From the NCBI GenBank assembly GCA_000496475.1, contig AYMW01000001.1:627348-691347 (forward strand): DNA of 64,000 nt, given 5' to 3'. The notes beneath the pieces were generated by a model, which saw nothing but the letters and a program-made list of their open reading frames with translations, was not told where the DNA came from and did not search any database. Both the position numbers and the translations under genes were made by a program. Source of the stretch: Betaproteobacteria bacterium MOLA814 (lineage in GTDB: Bacteria > Pseudomonadota > Gammaproteobacteria > Burkholderiales > Burkholderiaceae_C). Of this stretch, positions 9,629 to 17,632 are shown one piece after another. Each line of letters starts with the position of its first letter. Within the stretch, counting starts at the first letter, position 1.

Positions 9629-10678
9629 TCAGTATTTCAAAGCGGTGCTTTTACCCCAAAACACGCGGTATGCGAATACCGTGTAGCCAACAATGACTGG
9701 CAACACCACCACCGTTCCGTAAAAAATAACCATCAGTGCCTCTGGACTGCTGGCGGCTTGCCAGATACTAAGCTCATCAACCACCAGCCATGGGAAGAGG
9801 CTGTAAGCCAAACCATAAAAAGCCAACAAAAAGATGCCCACTGTGCACGCAAAGGGAACGGCTACGCCGTACTCGTTTCCTTGCGCCAAGCGCACGGGAA
9901 GGCGTTTGAGGCTGCGCGCGATCACCACAAACAAAGCCAGTGTGACCGCTGGAATGGGTATCAGCATGACCACATTGGGGAAGCTGAACCATTTGTCAAA
10001 GATTCGCTCACTTACCCAAGGTGTTGCCAATGAAATAGCGGCCACACCTGCGCCTGTTAGCCACAAGCTGGCTTGCGCCCAGCGTACGGCTTTGAGTTGC
10101 AACACACCTTCGGATTTCATAATCAACCACCCCGAACCCAACAAACAATAGGCGGCGACCAAACACAAACCAATCAATGCGCTGAATAACTGGCTGGCCC
10201 AATGTGTTTCGAAACCAGTGACCAAGTGACCCAGCATGAAGCCTTGTGACCAACCGGCCAACAACGAGCCTGTGTAAAACAGCTTGTCCCACATCGGCTT
10301 GTGCTCTGCACGGGCCTTGACCCTGAATTCAAAGGCCACACCTCGCAAGGTTAGCGCCACCAGCATCAATGCCACTGGCAAGTACAGTGACCCCAGTATC
10401 AGGCCATGTGCGGCGGGAAAAGCCACCAACAAAATGCCCACACCCAGCACCAACCAGGTCTCGTTGGCATCCCAAAAAGGGCCAATGCTGGCGATCATGC
10501 TGTCTTTTTGTGCCTCATTGTCGGCTCGGCGCAGCAGCACGCCAACACCCAGGTCGTAACCGTCCATGATGACGTAGGCCAGCATGGCCAGCGCCATGAC
10601 CAGCACAAACACAATGGGCAGCCAGCCTGCAGGTGTTGACAAGTCAGGCATGACAAGCGCGGTTGTTGCATCAAGCAT
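9629..10678 (-). CDS. cydB: Cytochrome bd-type quinol oxidase subunit II
   Basis: Membrane subunit II of a bd-type quinol:oxygen oxidoreductase. Starting at MLDATT (10678) it is about 349 aa, near the length of CioB-type subunits. The first helix with YVIMDGYDLGVGVLL is the family signature, followed by WDANETWLVLGVG and GVAFEFRVKA. The start lies inside the last codons of cydA (8-bp overlap), indicating translational coupling. A slightly longer start (MWRSP, 10693) is also possible. Together with CydA it would support respiration at low oxygen or in the presence of cyanide or nitric oxide. Confidence 0.9.
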   Translation of the reverse strand: MLDATTALVMPDLSTPAGWLPIVFVLVMALAMLAYVIMDGYDLGVGVLLRRADNEAQKDSMIASIGPFWDANETWLVLGVGILLVAFPAAHGLILGSLYLPVALMLVALTLRGVAFEFRVKARAEHKPMWDKLFYTGSLLAGWSQGFMLGHLVTGFETHWASQLFSALIGLCLVAAYCLLGSGWLIMKSEGVLQLKAVRWAQASLWLTGAGVAAISLATPWVSERIFDKWFSFPNVVMLIPIPAVTLALFVVIARSLKRLPVRLAQGNEYGVAVPFACTVGIFLLAFYGLAYSLFPWLVVDELSIWQAASSPEALMVIFYGTVVVLPVIVGYTVFAYRVFWGKSTALKY

Positions 10679-12017
10679 GGGTGACCTCCACATGCATGTT
10701 CGCTGGCGCGCCCTTGCGGGCTAGGTGAAACAACACACTGATGTAAGCGAACAGCAAACCAGCGTAGAGCGTGACGTAAGTGACCAAGGTAAACAATATA
10801 TTGCTCGCAGGCACCTCAGATGCAGCTTGCGCCGCAGTCAACACACCGTATACCAACCAGGGTTGCCGCCCAATTTCAGTCACGTACCAACCTGCTACCA
10901 GCGCCACCCAACCTGAAAACGTCATGGCCACCAACACGCGCAACAACCAGGTCTTTGGCACTCCCGCGTCACGGTTGCTGCGTCGCATTTGCCACACACT
11001 CAACCAACTGACTGCCAACATCAACAAGCCTGTAGCCACCATGATGCGGAAAGCAAAAAACACAGGTGCAACGGGCGGGCTTTTGTCGCCAAACGCTTTG
11101 ATGCCTTTCACCTCCCCGTTGATGTCGTGGGTGAGGTACAGCGACGCCAGCTTGGGAATGGCGATCTCAAACTTGTTGCTTTGCGTGGCCTTGTCCGGTA
11201 TGGCGAACAACACGGCGGGCGCGCCTTGTTGCGTGTCCCAAATACCTTCCATGGCGGCTACTTTGGCTGGCTGGTGCTCTAGCGTGTTCAAACCGTGCAA
11301 GTCTCCCACCACAATTTGCAATGGAATAACAGCAGCTGCTATGTACAAGCCAGTGCGCAATGAGGCTCTGACCGCCAAGCCGCTGTCACCGCGCAGCCAC
11401 CGGTAGGCTGACAGGCCTGCCAACAGGAACGCTACGGTCAAGCCTGAGGCCAACATCATGTGCGAGAACCGGTAGGGAAACGATGGGTTAAATATGACTT
11501 CTAACCAGCTGGTCACATGCGCTTGCCCGTCGATCATGACAAAGCCAGTGGGCGTGTGCATCCAGGAGTTGAGCGCCAGTATCCAAAAAGCCGACAACGT
11601 TGTACCTCCAGCTACCAACAATGTAGCGGTGGTGTGGACCCGTTCGCTGACGCGCCCGCGGCCAAACAACATAATTCCCAGCATGGTGGCTTCTAAGAAG
11701 AAAGCGGTGAGCACCTCATACGCTAGCAACGGGCCAGCCACGTTGCCCACCGTGTTCATGAAGCCTGGCCAGTTGGTGCCAAATTGGAAGCTCATGGTGA
11801 TACCGCTGACCACACCAAGAGCGAATGTGAGCGCAAATACCTTGACCCAAAACTGGTAGGCCTCCATCCAATGGTCTAAGCCAGTGGCAATAAAACGTGT
11901 TTTGAAAAACAGCAGTACCCACCCCATACCGATGGTGATGGTTGGAAAGAGAATGTGAAAGGTAATGTTGGCGGCAAACTGCATGCGCGCCAACATGAGG
12001 GGGTCAAAGTTGTCCAT
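10671..12017 (-). CDS. cydA: Cytochrome bd-type quinol oxidase subunit I (short Q-loop, CioA-like)
   Basis: Haem-bearing subunit I, 448 aa. The N-terminal helix RMQFAANITFHILFPTITIG carries the conserved haem histidine. The quinol-site region includes GNVAGPLLAYEVLTAFFLEATMLG-type residues, and the GRQPW motif is near residue 375. The protein is clearly shorter than E. coli CydA, with little between the Q-loop helices. That fits the cyanide-insensitive (CIO) short-Q-loop branch. It is preceded by a GbsR-like regulator gene overlapping by 14 bp and followed by cydB, so all three form one operon. Confidence 0.9.
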   Translation of the reverse strand: MDNFDPLMLARMQFAANITFHILFPTITIGMGWVLLFFKTRFIATGLDHWMEAYQFWVKVFALTFALGVVSGITMSFQFGTNWPGFMNTVGNVAGPLLAYEVLTAFFLEATMLGIMLFGRGRVSERVHTTATLLVAGGTTLSAFWILALNSWMHTPTGFVMIDGQAHVTSWLEVIFNPSFPYRFSHMMLASGLTVAFLLAGLSAYRWLRGDSGLAVRASLRTGLYIAAAVIPLQIVVGDLHGLNTLEHQPAKVAAMEGIWDTQQGAPAVLFAIPDKATQSNKFEIAIPKLASLYLTHDINGEVKGIKAFGDKSPPVAPVFFAFRIMVATGLLMLAVSWLSVWQMRRSNRDAGVPKTWLLRVLVAMTFSGWVALVAGWYVTEIGRQPWLVYGVLTAAQAASEVPASNILFTLVTYVTLYAGLLFAYISVLFHLARKGAPANMHVEVTHA

Positions 12018-12573
12018 GACTATTTCCTGTAAACGCTTGTTGAACGCGTTGTTTAACGAGCATCAGTTTTTGTACGTTGGTGCCCATCTTCATCAAACTG
12101 GCCAGCGTGGCTGAGTCCATTTTTTGCATCTCGTCTAACCAGTCGGTCATCATTTCAATAAAGCCATGCATGAGCTTCATGCGCTCTTGGGCATGGATGT
12201 CGGCGGGCTCTGTCGGCGTCTCCATCAAGGCATCACGCAGCATGCTCAAGGTGGGGTCGATTTCTCGTTTTCGCCGCTCGTTGGCCAGTGTTCGAAAAAT
12301 AGCCCATACGTCCTCAGGTGCCTGAAAATACTCTCGCCTGTCATTGGGCAGGTGCATGAGCTTGACCAAATTCCATGACTGCAACTCTTTCAGGCCCATG
12401 CTCACGTTGGAGCGTGAAAACCCCAAAGCCTCACCCACATCGTCTGCATTCAACGGCTTGGACGATACATACAGGAGCGCGTAGATTTGCCCTACGGTGC
12501 GGTTGATACCCCAGCGATTGCCCATTTCGCCGAAATGCATGACGAACTGCTGCGTGAGTGGCGGTAAATTCAT
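12004..12573 (-). CDS. GbsR/MarR-type transcriptional regulator of the cyd operon
   Basis: Winged-helix regulator of 189 aa (start at MNLPPL, 12573; a TTG start at 12585 is possible). The segment GQIYALLYVSSKPLNADDVGEALGFSRSNVSMGLKELQSW is the DNA-binding helix-turn-helix typical of the GbsR group. The C-terminal half is helical and probably dimerises. It is the first gene of an operon with cydAB. Two palindromes upstream (12600-12631) are likely its own operators, so it probably controls the oxidase genes and itself. Its effector is unknown. Confidence 0.82.
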   Translation of the reverse strand: MNLPPLTQQFVMHFGEMGNRWGINRTVGQIYALLYVSSKPLNADDVGEALGFSRSNVSMGLKELQSWNLVKLMHLPNDRREYFQAPEDVWAIFRTLANERRKREIDPTLSMLRDALMETPTEPADIHAQERMKLMHGFIEMMTDWLDEMQKMDSATLASLMKMGTNVQKLMLVKQRVQQAFTGNSHGQL

Positions 12574-12599
12574 GGGGGTGTCCAAGTGGTCGCTAATTT

Positions 12600-12631
12600 C
12601 TGAAGTTTCAGTCTTTACTGAAATTTCAGTA
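12600..12631 (-). promoter_or_regulatory. Two tandem palindromic operators upstream of the gbsR-cydAB operon
   Basis: CTGAAGTTTCAG (12600-12611) is followed by TACTGAAATTTCAGTA (12616-12631), a perfect 16-bp palindrome. Both share the CTGAA...TTCAG core, and their centres are 18 bp apart. They sit 27-58 bp upstream of the regulator start, where a repressor could block the promoter. Binding by the adjacent GbsR-type protein is inferred. Confidence 0.7.
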
Positions 12632-13322
12632 TACGCTCAAATACTAGTAGAAACCCTTATTTTTATCACAAGCCGCCACATCGCGAAAACTACGACGTCG
12701 ATCCGCTAGCCTAAGGTTTCCGCAGCACCACATCAACCATCAGCTAGGTGACATCGGCCACGTTGATCGCCAGCGGGCTACTCAACAGGCGGGGCAGACC
12801 TCTCTCTCGGCAAACCTGTTGCACCTGATAAACGCGTGCTGGTGCTCAATAGTTTGGCCAGGCGCGTGCTGGAACAAACCGATGACACTGTGTGGTTGAT
12901 GTGCGCAACTGAAGCACGCCATTATTTGTATATAAATAACGTTTATTCAATCTATATCGTTAAAGAACAACCGCAATCGCTGTAGATTGTTATAGTGGTC
13001 TTTGGCCAATGGATTGGCGACAATAGACTACGCACAGGGGCAAGTTATCACTATCACAACCATTGCTACAGTTCAGCCAGAAGAACACGAAGACATGGAT
13101 GAACCCTGGTGTGTCCCGGTGGTCCAAAGACCTGACATCACATCTAAAATTCGCCGCTACACACCAAGCAGCGACCGCATCGGCACACCACCAACTCAAG
13201 CTGTGGCCTCGGCAACAGAGCCCAGCGAAGTTGTCAAACCCAACCCGGTTCATCAGCACTGATTAGACGAACAGGCAGGGTTCAGAGGCGCTTGAAATAG
13301 CCATTGTGTGCGTTGCAGGCCA
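12632..13322. other. Long intergenic region with no supported gene
   Basis: About 690 bp between the gbsR-cyd operon and the GntR gene. A plus-strand frame around 12785-12984 reads DLSLGKPVAPDKRVLVLN... and may be a gene remnant, but I do not recognise it. An 86-residue frame at 13002-13262 is proline/threonine rich and has a competing frame on the other strand, so it is not called. An AT-rich patch lies at about 12920-12965. Confidence 0.35.
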
Positions 13323-14000
13323 TCAAGCCGCTGTATGTGCAAGGGCTGCCTCACTGCCCATAAAGTTTTTACACAAGGTTGCGCTGGCTAGGCTGGCATG
13401 TGTTTCTGACAGCTGTGCGGCCAAGTCGCCATGGCCTTCATTGATGGCATGGGCGATGGCGTGGTGCTCACCCCAGATGCCATCGCGCCCTGCACTGTGC
13501 TGAAGCACGGCGCCCATGATGCGTCGCACATGTATCCAATGGCTCTGTGATGCTTCTAATATGTAGGCATTGCCAGAGGCCTGATAAATAGCGCTGTGAA
13601 ACGCCATATCGGCCTCAATCAACACACGGACGTCGTCCCCTGCCGCCGCCTCACGTCCCGCCTCGATCAACGAATTGGGTATGTTGGCGCCAGCAGCCGC
13701 AGCAAGCCTGGCAGCCAAAGCGTCCATCGCACCACGTACTTGGTACAACTGCCCTATGCGCGAAGGGTCTAACTGTGTGACGAGCAAGCCCCTGCCAGGT
13801 GCATCTTCTAACAAACCATCTTTTTTCAGCAAACGCAGTGCTTGCAGCACTGGCGAACGCGAGACATTGAGTTGCTCGGCCAGGTCTTCTTGGGTGATGC
13901 GCTCACCTGGGGCAAGCTTGCCTGAGCTGATTGCATCCAGCAGTGTTTTGTAGACCTCGTCGACATAGTCCGTGCGACAAGGGATCTTGGCTAAGATCAA
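13323..14000 (-). CDS. GntR-family (FCD domain) transcriptional regulator
   Basis: Regulator of 225 aa. An N-terminal winged helix (about 12-75, with ERITQEDLAEQLNVSRSPVLQALRLLKKDGLL and GRGLLVTQL) is followed by an FCD ligand-binding domain (about 85-210). Histidines in MAFHSAIY, EHHAIAHAINEG and SETHA could be metal/ligand residues. The start is TTG at 14000, supported by AGGAGC seven bases upstream. It is the last gene of a minus-strand operon with a class II aldolase, a reductase and a Rieske oxygenase, and probably regulates that operon through the palindrome at 17484-17501. Confidence 0.85.
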   Translation of the reverse strand: MILAKIPCRTDYVDEVYKTLLDAISSGKLAPGERITQEDLAEQLNVSRSPVLQALRLLKKDGLLEDAPGRGLLVTQLDPSRIGQLYQVRGAMDALAARLAAAAGANIPNSLIEAGREAAAGDDVRVLIEADMAFHSAIYQASGNAYILEASQSHWIHVRRIMGAVLQHSAGRDGIWGEHHAIAHAINEGHGDLAAQLSETHASLASATLCKNFMGSEAALAHTAA

Positions 14001-14063
14001 TTCAAGCTCCTGTTATTAATAGTGCATAGCTTAAAGCCTATGTCTGAGCACAACGAACCTGTC

Positions 14064-14894
14064 TCAAGTCAACATGTCAGGCTGGGTGGCGACCAAATGG
14101 TCATATATAGACTGAAAATGCAGCCAGCCAATGTATTCTGACCCTACATGCTCACGGCTGTAGCGGGCTTTATCTGGCGGCACCAATACCGGCTTGTGAC
14201 CCGAGGCCTCCACCAACATCTGCTGCTTGCAGCAGCGCTCAAGGGCTATAAACCAAAATGCTGCTGCTTCAATGCTGTGCCGACTGGCGGTTAGCAAACC
14301 ATGGTTTTGGTGAATGGCAGCCTTCACGCCTGTAAACCAGTCGCAGACTGCAAGGCCCGCTTTTTCTTCAACTGCCACCTGCCCCGCCTCATCTTTAATG
14401 ACCACATGGTCTTCAAAAAAAGCCGCCGCATCCTGCGAAATAGGCTCTAGTGGGCGACCCAACGCCGCAAACGCGGTGCCATACACCGTATGGGCGTGGC
14501 ACATGGCAACAATGTCTGGGTGTGCCTCATGCACCGCACCATGCAACACAAAACCAGCGCGGTTGATGGCATGGCGACCCTCTACAACACGGCCCTTGTG
14601 GTCAGCCAAAATCAGGTTGGACACCTTGACTTGGGCAAAATGCACACACATGGGGTTGGTCCAATACAGCTCTGGATGCTCTGGGTCACGTATGGTGAGG
14701 TGACCCGCAAACCCATAATCAAACTTCTCCAGCGCAAAGGCGCGACAAGCAGCAACCAGCCTCTGCTTGAGGTGCAACCGCTCAGACTCTACATTTTTGA
14801 AGGTCGGCTTTGTCGGAAAAATTACACCTGCTTGGGTCGGCTCATAGATTGAAGGCTTGCTGTGCGCGGGCGCTGTTGTAGGGGCGGTATGCAT
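14064..14894 (-). CDS. Class II aldolase/adducin-family protein
   Basis: Metal-dependent class II aldolase/adducin fold, 276 aa, cytoplasmic. The metal-binding signature is seen as CHAHTVYGTAFAA (HxH) with a downstream H in IHQNHGLLT. VHEAHPDIVAMCHAH is the standard family block. Members act as sugar-phosphate aldolases or as decarboxylases; some 3,4-dihydroxyphthalate decarboxylases belong here. Lying between a Rieske oxygenase/reductase pair and a GntR regulator, it may act on the oxygenation product of an aromatic or cyclic acid. That role is inference. GGAG precedes the ATG by 8 bp. Confidence 0.8.
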   Translation of the reverse strand: MHTAPTTAPAHSKPSIYEPTQAGVIFPTKPTFKNVESERLHLKQRLVAACRAFALEKFDYGFAGHLTIRDPEHPELYWTNPMCVHFAQVKVSNLILADHKGRVVEGRHAINRAGFVLHGAVHEAHPDIVAMCHAHTVYGTAFAALGRPLEPISQDAAAFFEDHVVIKDEAGQVAVEEKAGLAVCDWFTGVKAAIHQNHGLLTASRHSIEAAAFWFIALERCCKQQMLVEASGHKPVLVPPDKARYSREHVGSEYIGWLHFQSIYDHLVATQPDMLT

Positions 14895-14912
14895 GTTGAT
14901 GGCTCCAGTTCA

Positions 14913-15911
14913 TTACAGATCGAGTGTGAGGGTTGGGCTCAGTGCGCGTGACACGCACAGGGTCAGGCATGTCTTTTTGTCGTCATCGCTCAAAATATAG
15001 TCGTGGTGTTCTACCTCACCATCGAGGTAGTCCACCTTGCACGTGCCACACAAACCAGACAGGCATGAGGTTGGCACCCGCCGCCCTGCCAACTCGAGGG
15101 CACGGACAATGGTTTCATCTGGGCCAACCGTAATTCTCTCGCCACTTTTCGTCAAAATAACATCAAAGCTGCCCGCGAGCGTCGCAACAGACGCGCTGTC
15201 AGGGGCTTTGAAGTACTCGGTGTGCACATGGCCAGTTGGCCAATGGGCACTAGATGCCGCGCAAGCCTTCATAAAACCTGCGGGGCCACAGAAGTACACA
15301 TGTGTGCCCACCGCGTGGCTGTGCAGCAGCTTGGCGATGTCTAACCCCTGGCTTGTGTCGCCGTTGTCGTAGTGGAAGTGCAATCTATCTGGCGGCACCA
15401 AGGCCAGTAACTCAGCTGAAAATGCGGCGTGTTGCGCACTGCGCGCGCAGTAATGCAGCTCAAAAGAGGCACCTTGGTGGACCAGCTCATGCGCCATAGA
15501 TTTAAGTGGGGTGATGCCAATACCACCCGCCAACAACACCGTGTGCTTGGCCTGTGTGGCCATGGCAAATACGTGACGCAACGGCCCCACGGTTAGCAAC
15601 TGCCCCACGCGCACGTGCTCGTGCATGGCAATAGACCCACCTGTGCTCTTGGCTTTGGGCTCTTTCAAAACACCCAACAGCCAATGAGACCGATCGCGCG
15701 GGTCACTGGCCAACGAGTAGGCGCGAACAAGCCCGCCTGGGGCCAGCACATCCACGTGCGCACCTGGTTCAAACACCGGCAGGTCATGGCCATCGGGATC
15801 GGCTAATTCGTAAGACACAATGCCATGCGCTTGCAACCGAATAGCACGGACTTGTAGCTGCCAGACTTGCGTAAGTGGTGGCGTTGTTGGCAGCTTGTCT
15901 GACGCAATCAT
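14913..15911 (-). CDS. PDR/VanB-family oxidoreductase (Rieske oxygenase reductase)
   Basis: Electron-transfer partner of 332 aa for the oxygenase encoded just upstream. Order: FMN/FAD domain with RAYSLASDP (about residue 75), NAD-binding domain with VLLAGGIGITPLKSM (about 125), and a C-terminal plant-type [2Fe-2S] ferredoxin domain with CLSGLCGTC and a later C in KTCLTLC. This domain order (flavin, NAD, then ferredoxin) is that of phthalate dioxygenase reductase and VanB. The start codon overlaps the oxygenase stop by 4 bp (ATGA), so the two are translated together. Confidence 0.9.
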   Translation of the reverse strand: MIASDKLPTTPPLTQVWQLQVRAIRLQAHGIVSYELADPDGHDLPVFEPGAHVDVLAPGGLVRAYSLASDPRDRSHWLLGVLKEPKAKSTGGSIAMHEHVRVGQLLTVGPLRHVFAMATQAKHTVLLAGGIGITPLKSMAHELVHQGASFELHYCARSAQHAAFSAELLALVPPDRLHFHYDNGDTSQGLDIAKLLHSHAVGTHVYFCGPAGFMKACAASSAHWPTGHVHTEYFKAPDSASVATLAGSFDVILTKSGERITVGPDETIVRALELAGRRVPTSCLSGLCGTCKVDYLDGEVEHHDYILSDDDKKTCLTLCVSRALSPTLTLDL

Positions 15912-17446
15912 GCATGCCTCTTCTCAAGCACATCTTGTTGCAGCAATGCCATTTTTGACTTGACGAAATCCGTACGTGCTTGCCCTCTTAAGGATTCGGA
16001 TTCGCTGATGATGGCGACCACTTGCTTGGCCAAGAAACGCCTCAGCGTCACCTCTTCCTGCGTGGTTCTGCCAACGGGCAGGTCAAACACATTGCCCGAG
16101 CAATAGCTGTTGGGTTGTGAGCCACAATCGCGCAGCCACTGTGCAAATTGCTCTGGCCCAGCTTGTGGGTTGCTGCCTCGCACGGCATCGCGCAACAGCT
16201 TGCGAAACATGTACAAGCCCGCATCAAATTTGGTTGGGTTTTCTAATGCATGGATTGCAATAGGACGCTGGCTCACCATGGCTTCGTAATCACCTGGCGC
16301 GTATTGGCAGTCTTTGTAATTGTCTCTTGCGCGGTGGTCTGCAGGAATGGGCGGTATGTCGTCTAACGTGTAGTGCCCAAACCGCTCTGGTCGGCGCATG
16401 GCCACTTGACCCTCTAAGAAATCAATGGCCTCATAACCCACCATACCTTTGTCACCCACACCGCGGGTATCAATGCCTGGCCCCATCACACGCCAACCCA
16501 GCATTTTGCTGTTGGTGTCGTCCACGGGTACCGTCCAGCGAATCATGTGAAAACGGCTGAAGTGTTTCTTTTTCTTGCCATCTTCTGAGGTGTAGGCATG
16601 CAAACTCAAATTTGGCAACACTTGATGCTGCACGCGAATGAACATGTGGTCTGTGTCTGATCGCCTGGCACCCGAACCAGCCAAGCCACGCCCACCTTGC
16701 ACAGGCACAAAATGCATGTCAGGCGGGACCTCCATGGAGGCAGCGCCCACCTCGTCAAATGTGGTGCCTTGAAAATGCTCACCCGTCACCTGTTGCTTGG
16801 CATGCAATGCCATGGTGTGGTAATTGTCAGCTGAGTTGTCTTGAACTTGCAACCAATTGCAATGCTCGAAATTGCTGTAAGGCACCAACTCGTCACCATT
16901 TTCGACCGTAAAGTTACCCTCCCATTCGGGGAAAGGTGGCTCTTGGTCTGGGGGCCCCATGTATGCGAATACAAGGCCATGCAACTCAAATGCTTTGTAA
17001 GCGCCTTGGCGAATAGAGCAGCGGTAGCGCTCGCCCTCCTCCTCCTCGCCTTGCGGAAACGGCACACGCAAACAAGTGCCATCAACGTCGAACACCATGC
17101 CGTGGTAACAGCAAGAAATGCCACGCGTTTGAATCTTGCCGTATTCCAACGAGGCACCTCTGTGTACACAGTGCGCGTGCAGCAACCCAATTTGGCCAGA
17201 ACCATCTCGAAATGCCACCAACTCTTCGCCCATGATCATCAAGAATCTTGGCGTGTCGGTGAGCTCAATGGACATGCAAACAGGATGCCAAAACCTGCGC
17301 ATGTACTCCCCTAAGGGCGTTCCAGCCCCAGTCTCTGTGAGTTCTGGGTCATGGCCTGACACCTTGTTTGTGTAGTAGCCCCCAAATGGCTGCAGTTTCT
17401 TTTCAATGGGCGCAGCCGATTGGGCTGTCGTGTCGTGTGTGGTCAT
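15908..17446 (-). CDS. Rieske [2Fe-2S] aromatic ring-hydroxylating oxygenase, alpha subunit
   Basis: Terminal oxygenase of 512 aa, phthalate 4,5-dioxygenase-like, using NADH through the adjacent PDR-type reductase. The Rieske motif CxH...CxxH is seen as CVHRGA and CCYHG with 16 residues between. The mononuclear iron site is in DNSADNYHTMALH (HxxxxH). LGEYMRRFWHPVC near the N-terminus is a block common to phthalate-type oxygenases. The start at 17446 (MTTHDTT) is preceded by AGGAG at 7 bp; the earlier ATG at 17470 has no such site. The substrate is unknown. First gene of the oxygenase-reductase-aldolase-gntR operon. Confidence 0.88.
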   Translation of the reverse strand: MTTHDTTAQSAAPIEKKLQPFGGYYTNKVSGHDPELTETGAGTPLGEYMRRFWHPVCMSIELTDTPRFLMIMGEELVAFRDGSGQIGLLHAHCVHRGASLEYGKIQTRGISCCYHGMVFDVDGTCLRVPFPQGEEEEGERYRCSIRQGAYKAFELHGLVFAYMGPPDQEPPFPEWEGNFTVENGDELVPYSNFEHCNWLQVQDNSADNYHTMALHAKQQVTGEHFQGTTFDEVGAASMEVPPDMHFVPVQGGRGLAGSGARRSDTDHMFIRVQHQVLPNLSLHAYTSEDGKKKKHFSRFHMIRWTVPVDDTNSKMLGWRVMGPGIDTRGVGDKGMVGYEAIDFLEGQVAMRRPERFGHYTLDDIPPIPADHRARDNYKDCQYAPGDYEAMVSQRPIAIHALENPTKFDAGLYMFRKLLRDAVRGSNPQAGPEQFAQWLRDCGSQPNSYCSGNVFDLPVGRTTQEEVTLRRFLAKQVVAIISESESLRGQARTDFVKSKMALLQQDVLEKRHA

Positions 17447-17483
17447 TGGGGCGCTCCTGAAGCTGGTCAATTAGTGTCTACTG

Positions 17484-17501
17484 AACTCTGTATACAGAGT
17501 T
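17484..17501 (-). promoter_or_regulatory. 18-bp perfect palindrome, likely GntR operator
   Basis: AACTCTGTATACAGAGTT is fully self-complementary and lies 37 bp upstream of the oxygenase start. FCD-type GntR regulators commonly bind palindromes with a TGTATACA core, and such a regulator is encoded at the end of this operon. Binding is inferred. Confidence 0.72.
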
Positions 17502-17632
17502 TAAAGGCAGCTGTACGCTGCTGTCACTGGGAGTAACCCGCAGTGCTTGGCAGTGGCCACGCCTACTCTTAGCACCCCGCGCGACCAGCCACCAACAGGT
17601 GTCGGGTGCTGGAGACCTTGGTCGTCAAGCGG

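Noticed and set aside
13002..13262. Open frame of 86 residues in the cyd-gntR gap
   Set aside because: It is low in recognisable structure, has a competing 89-residue frame on the other strand and no ribosome site, so it is not supported as a gene.
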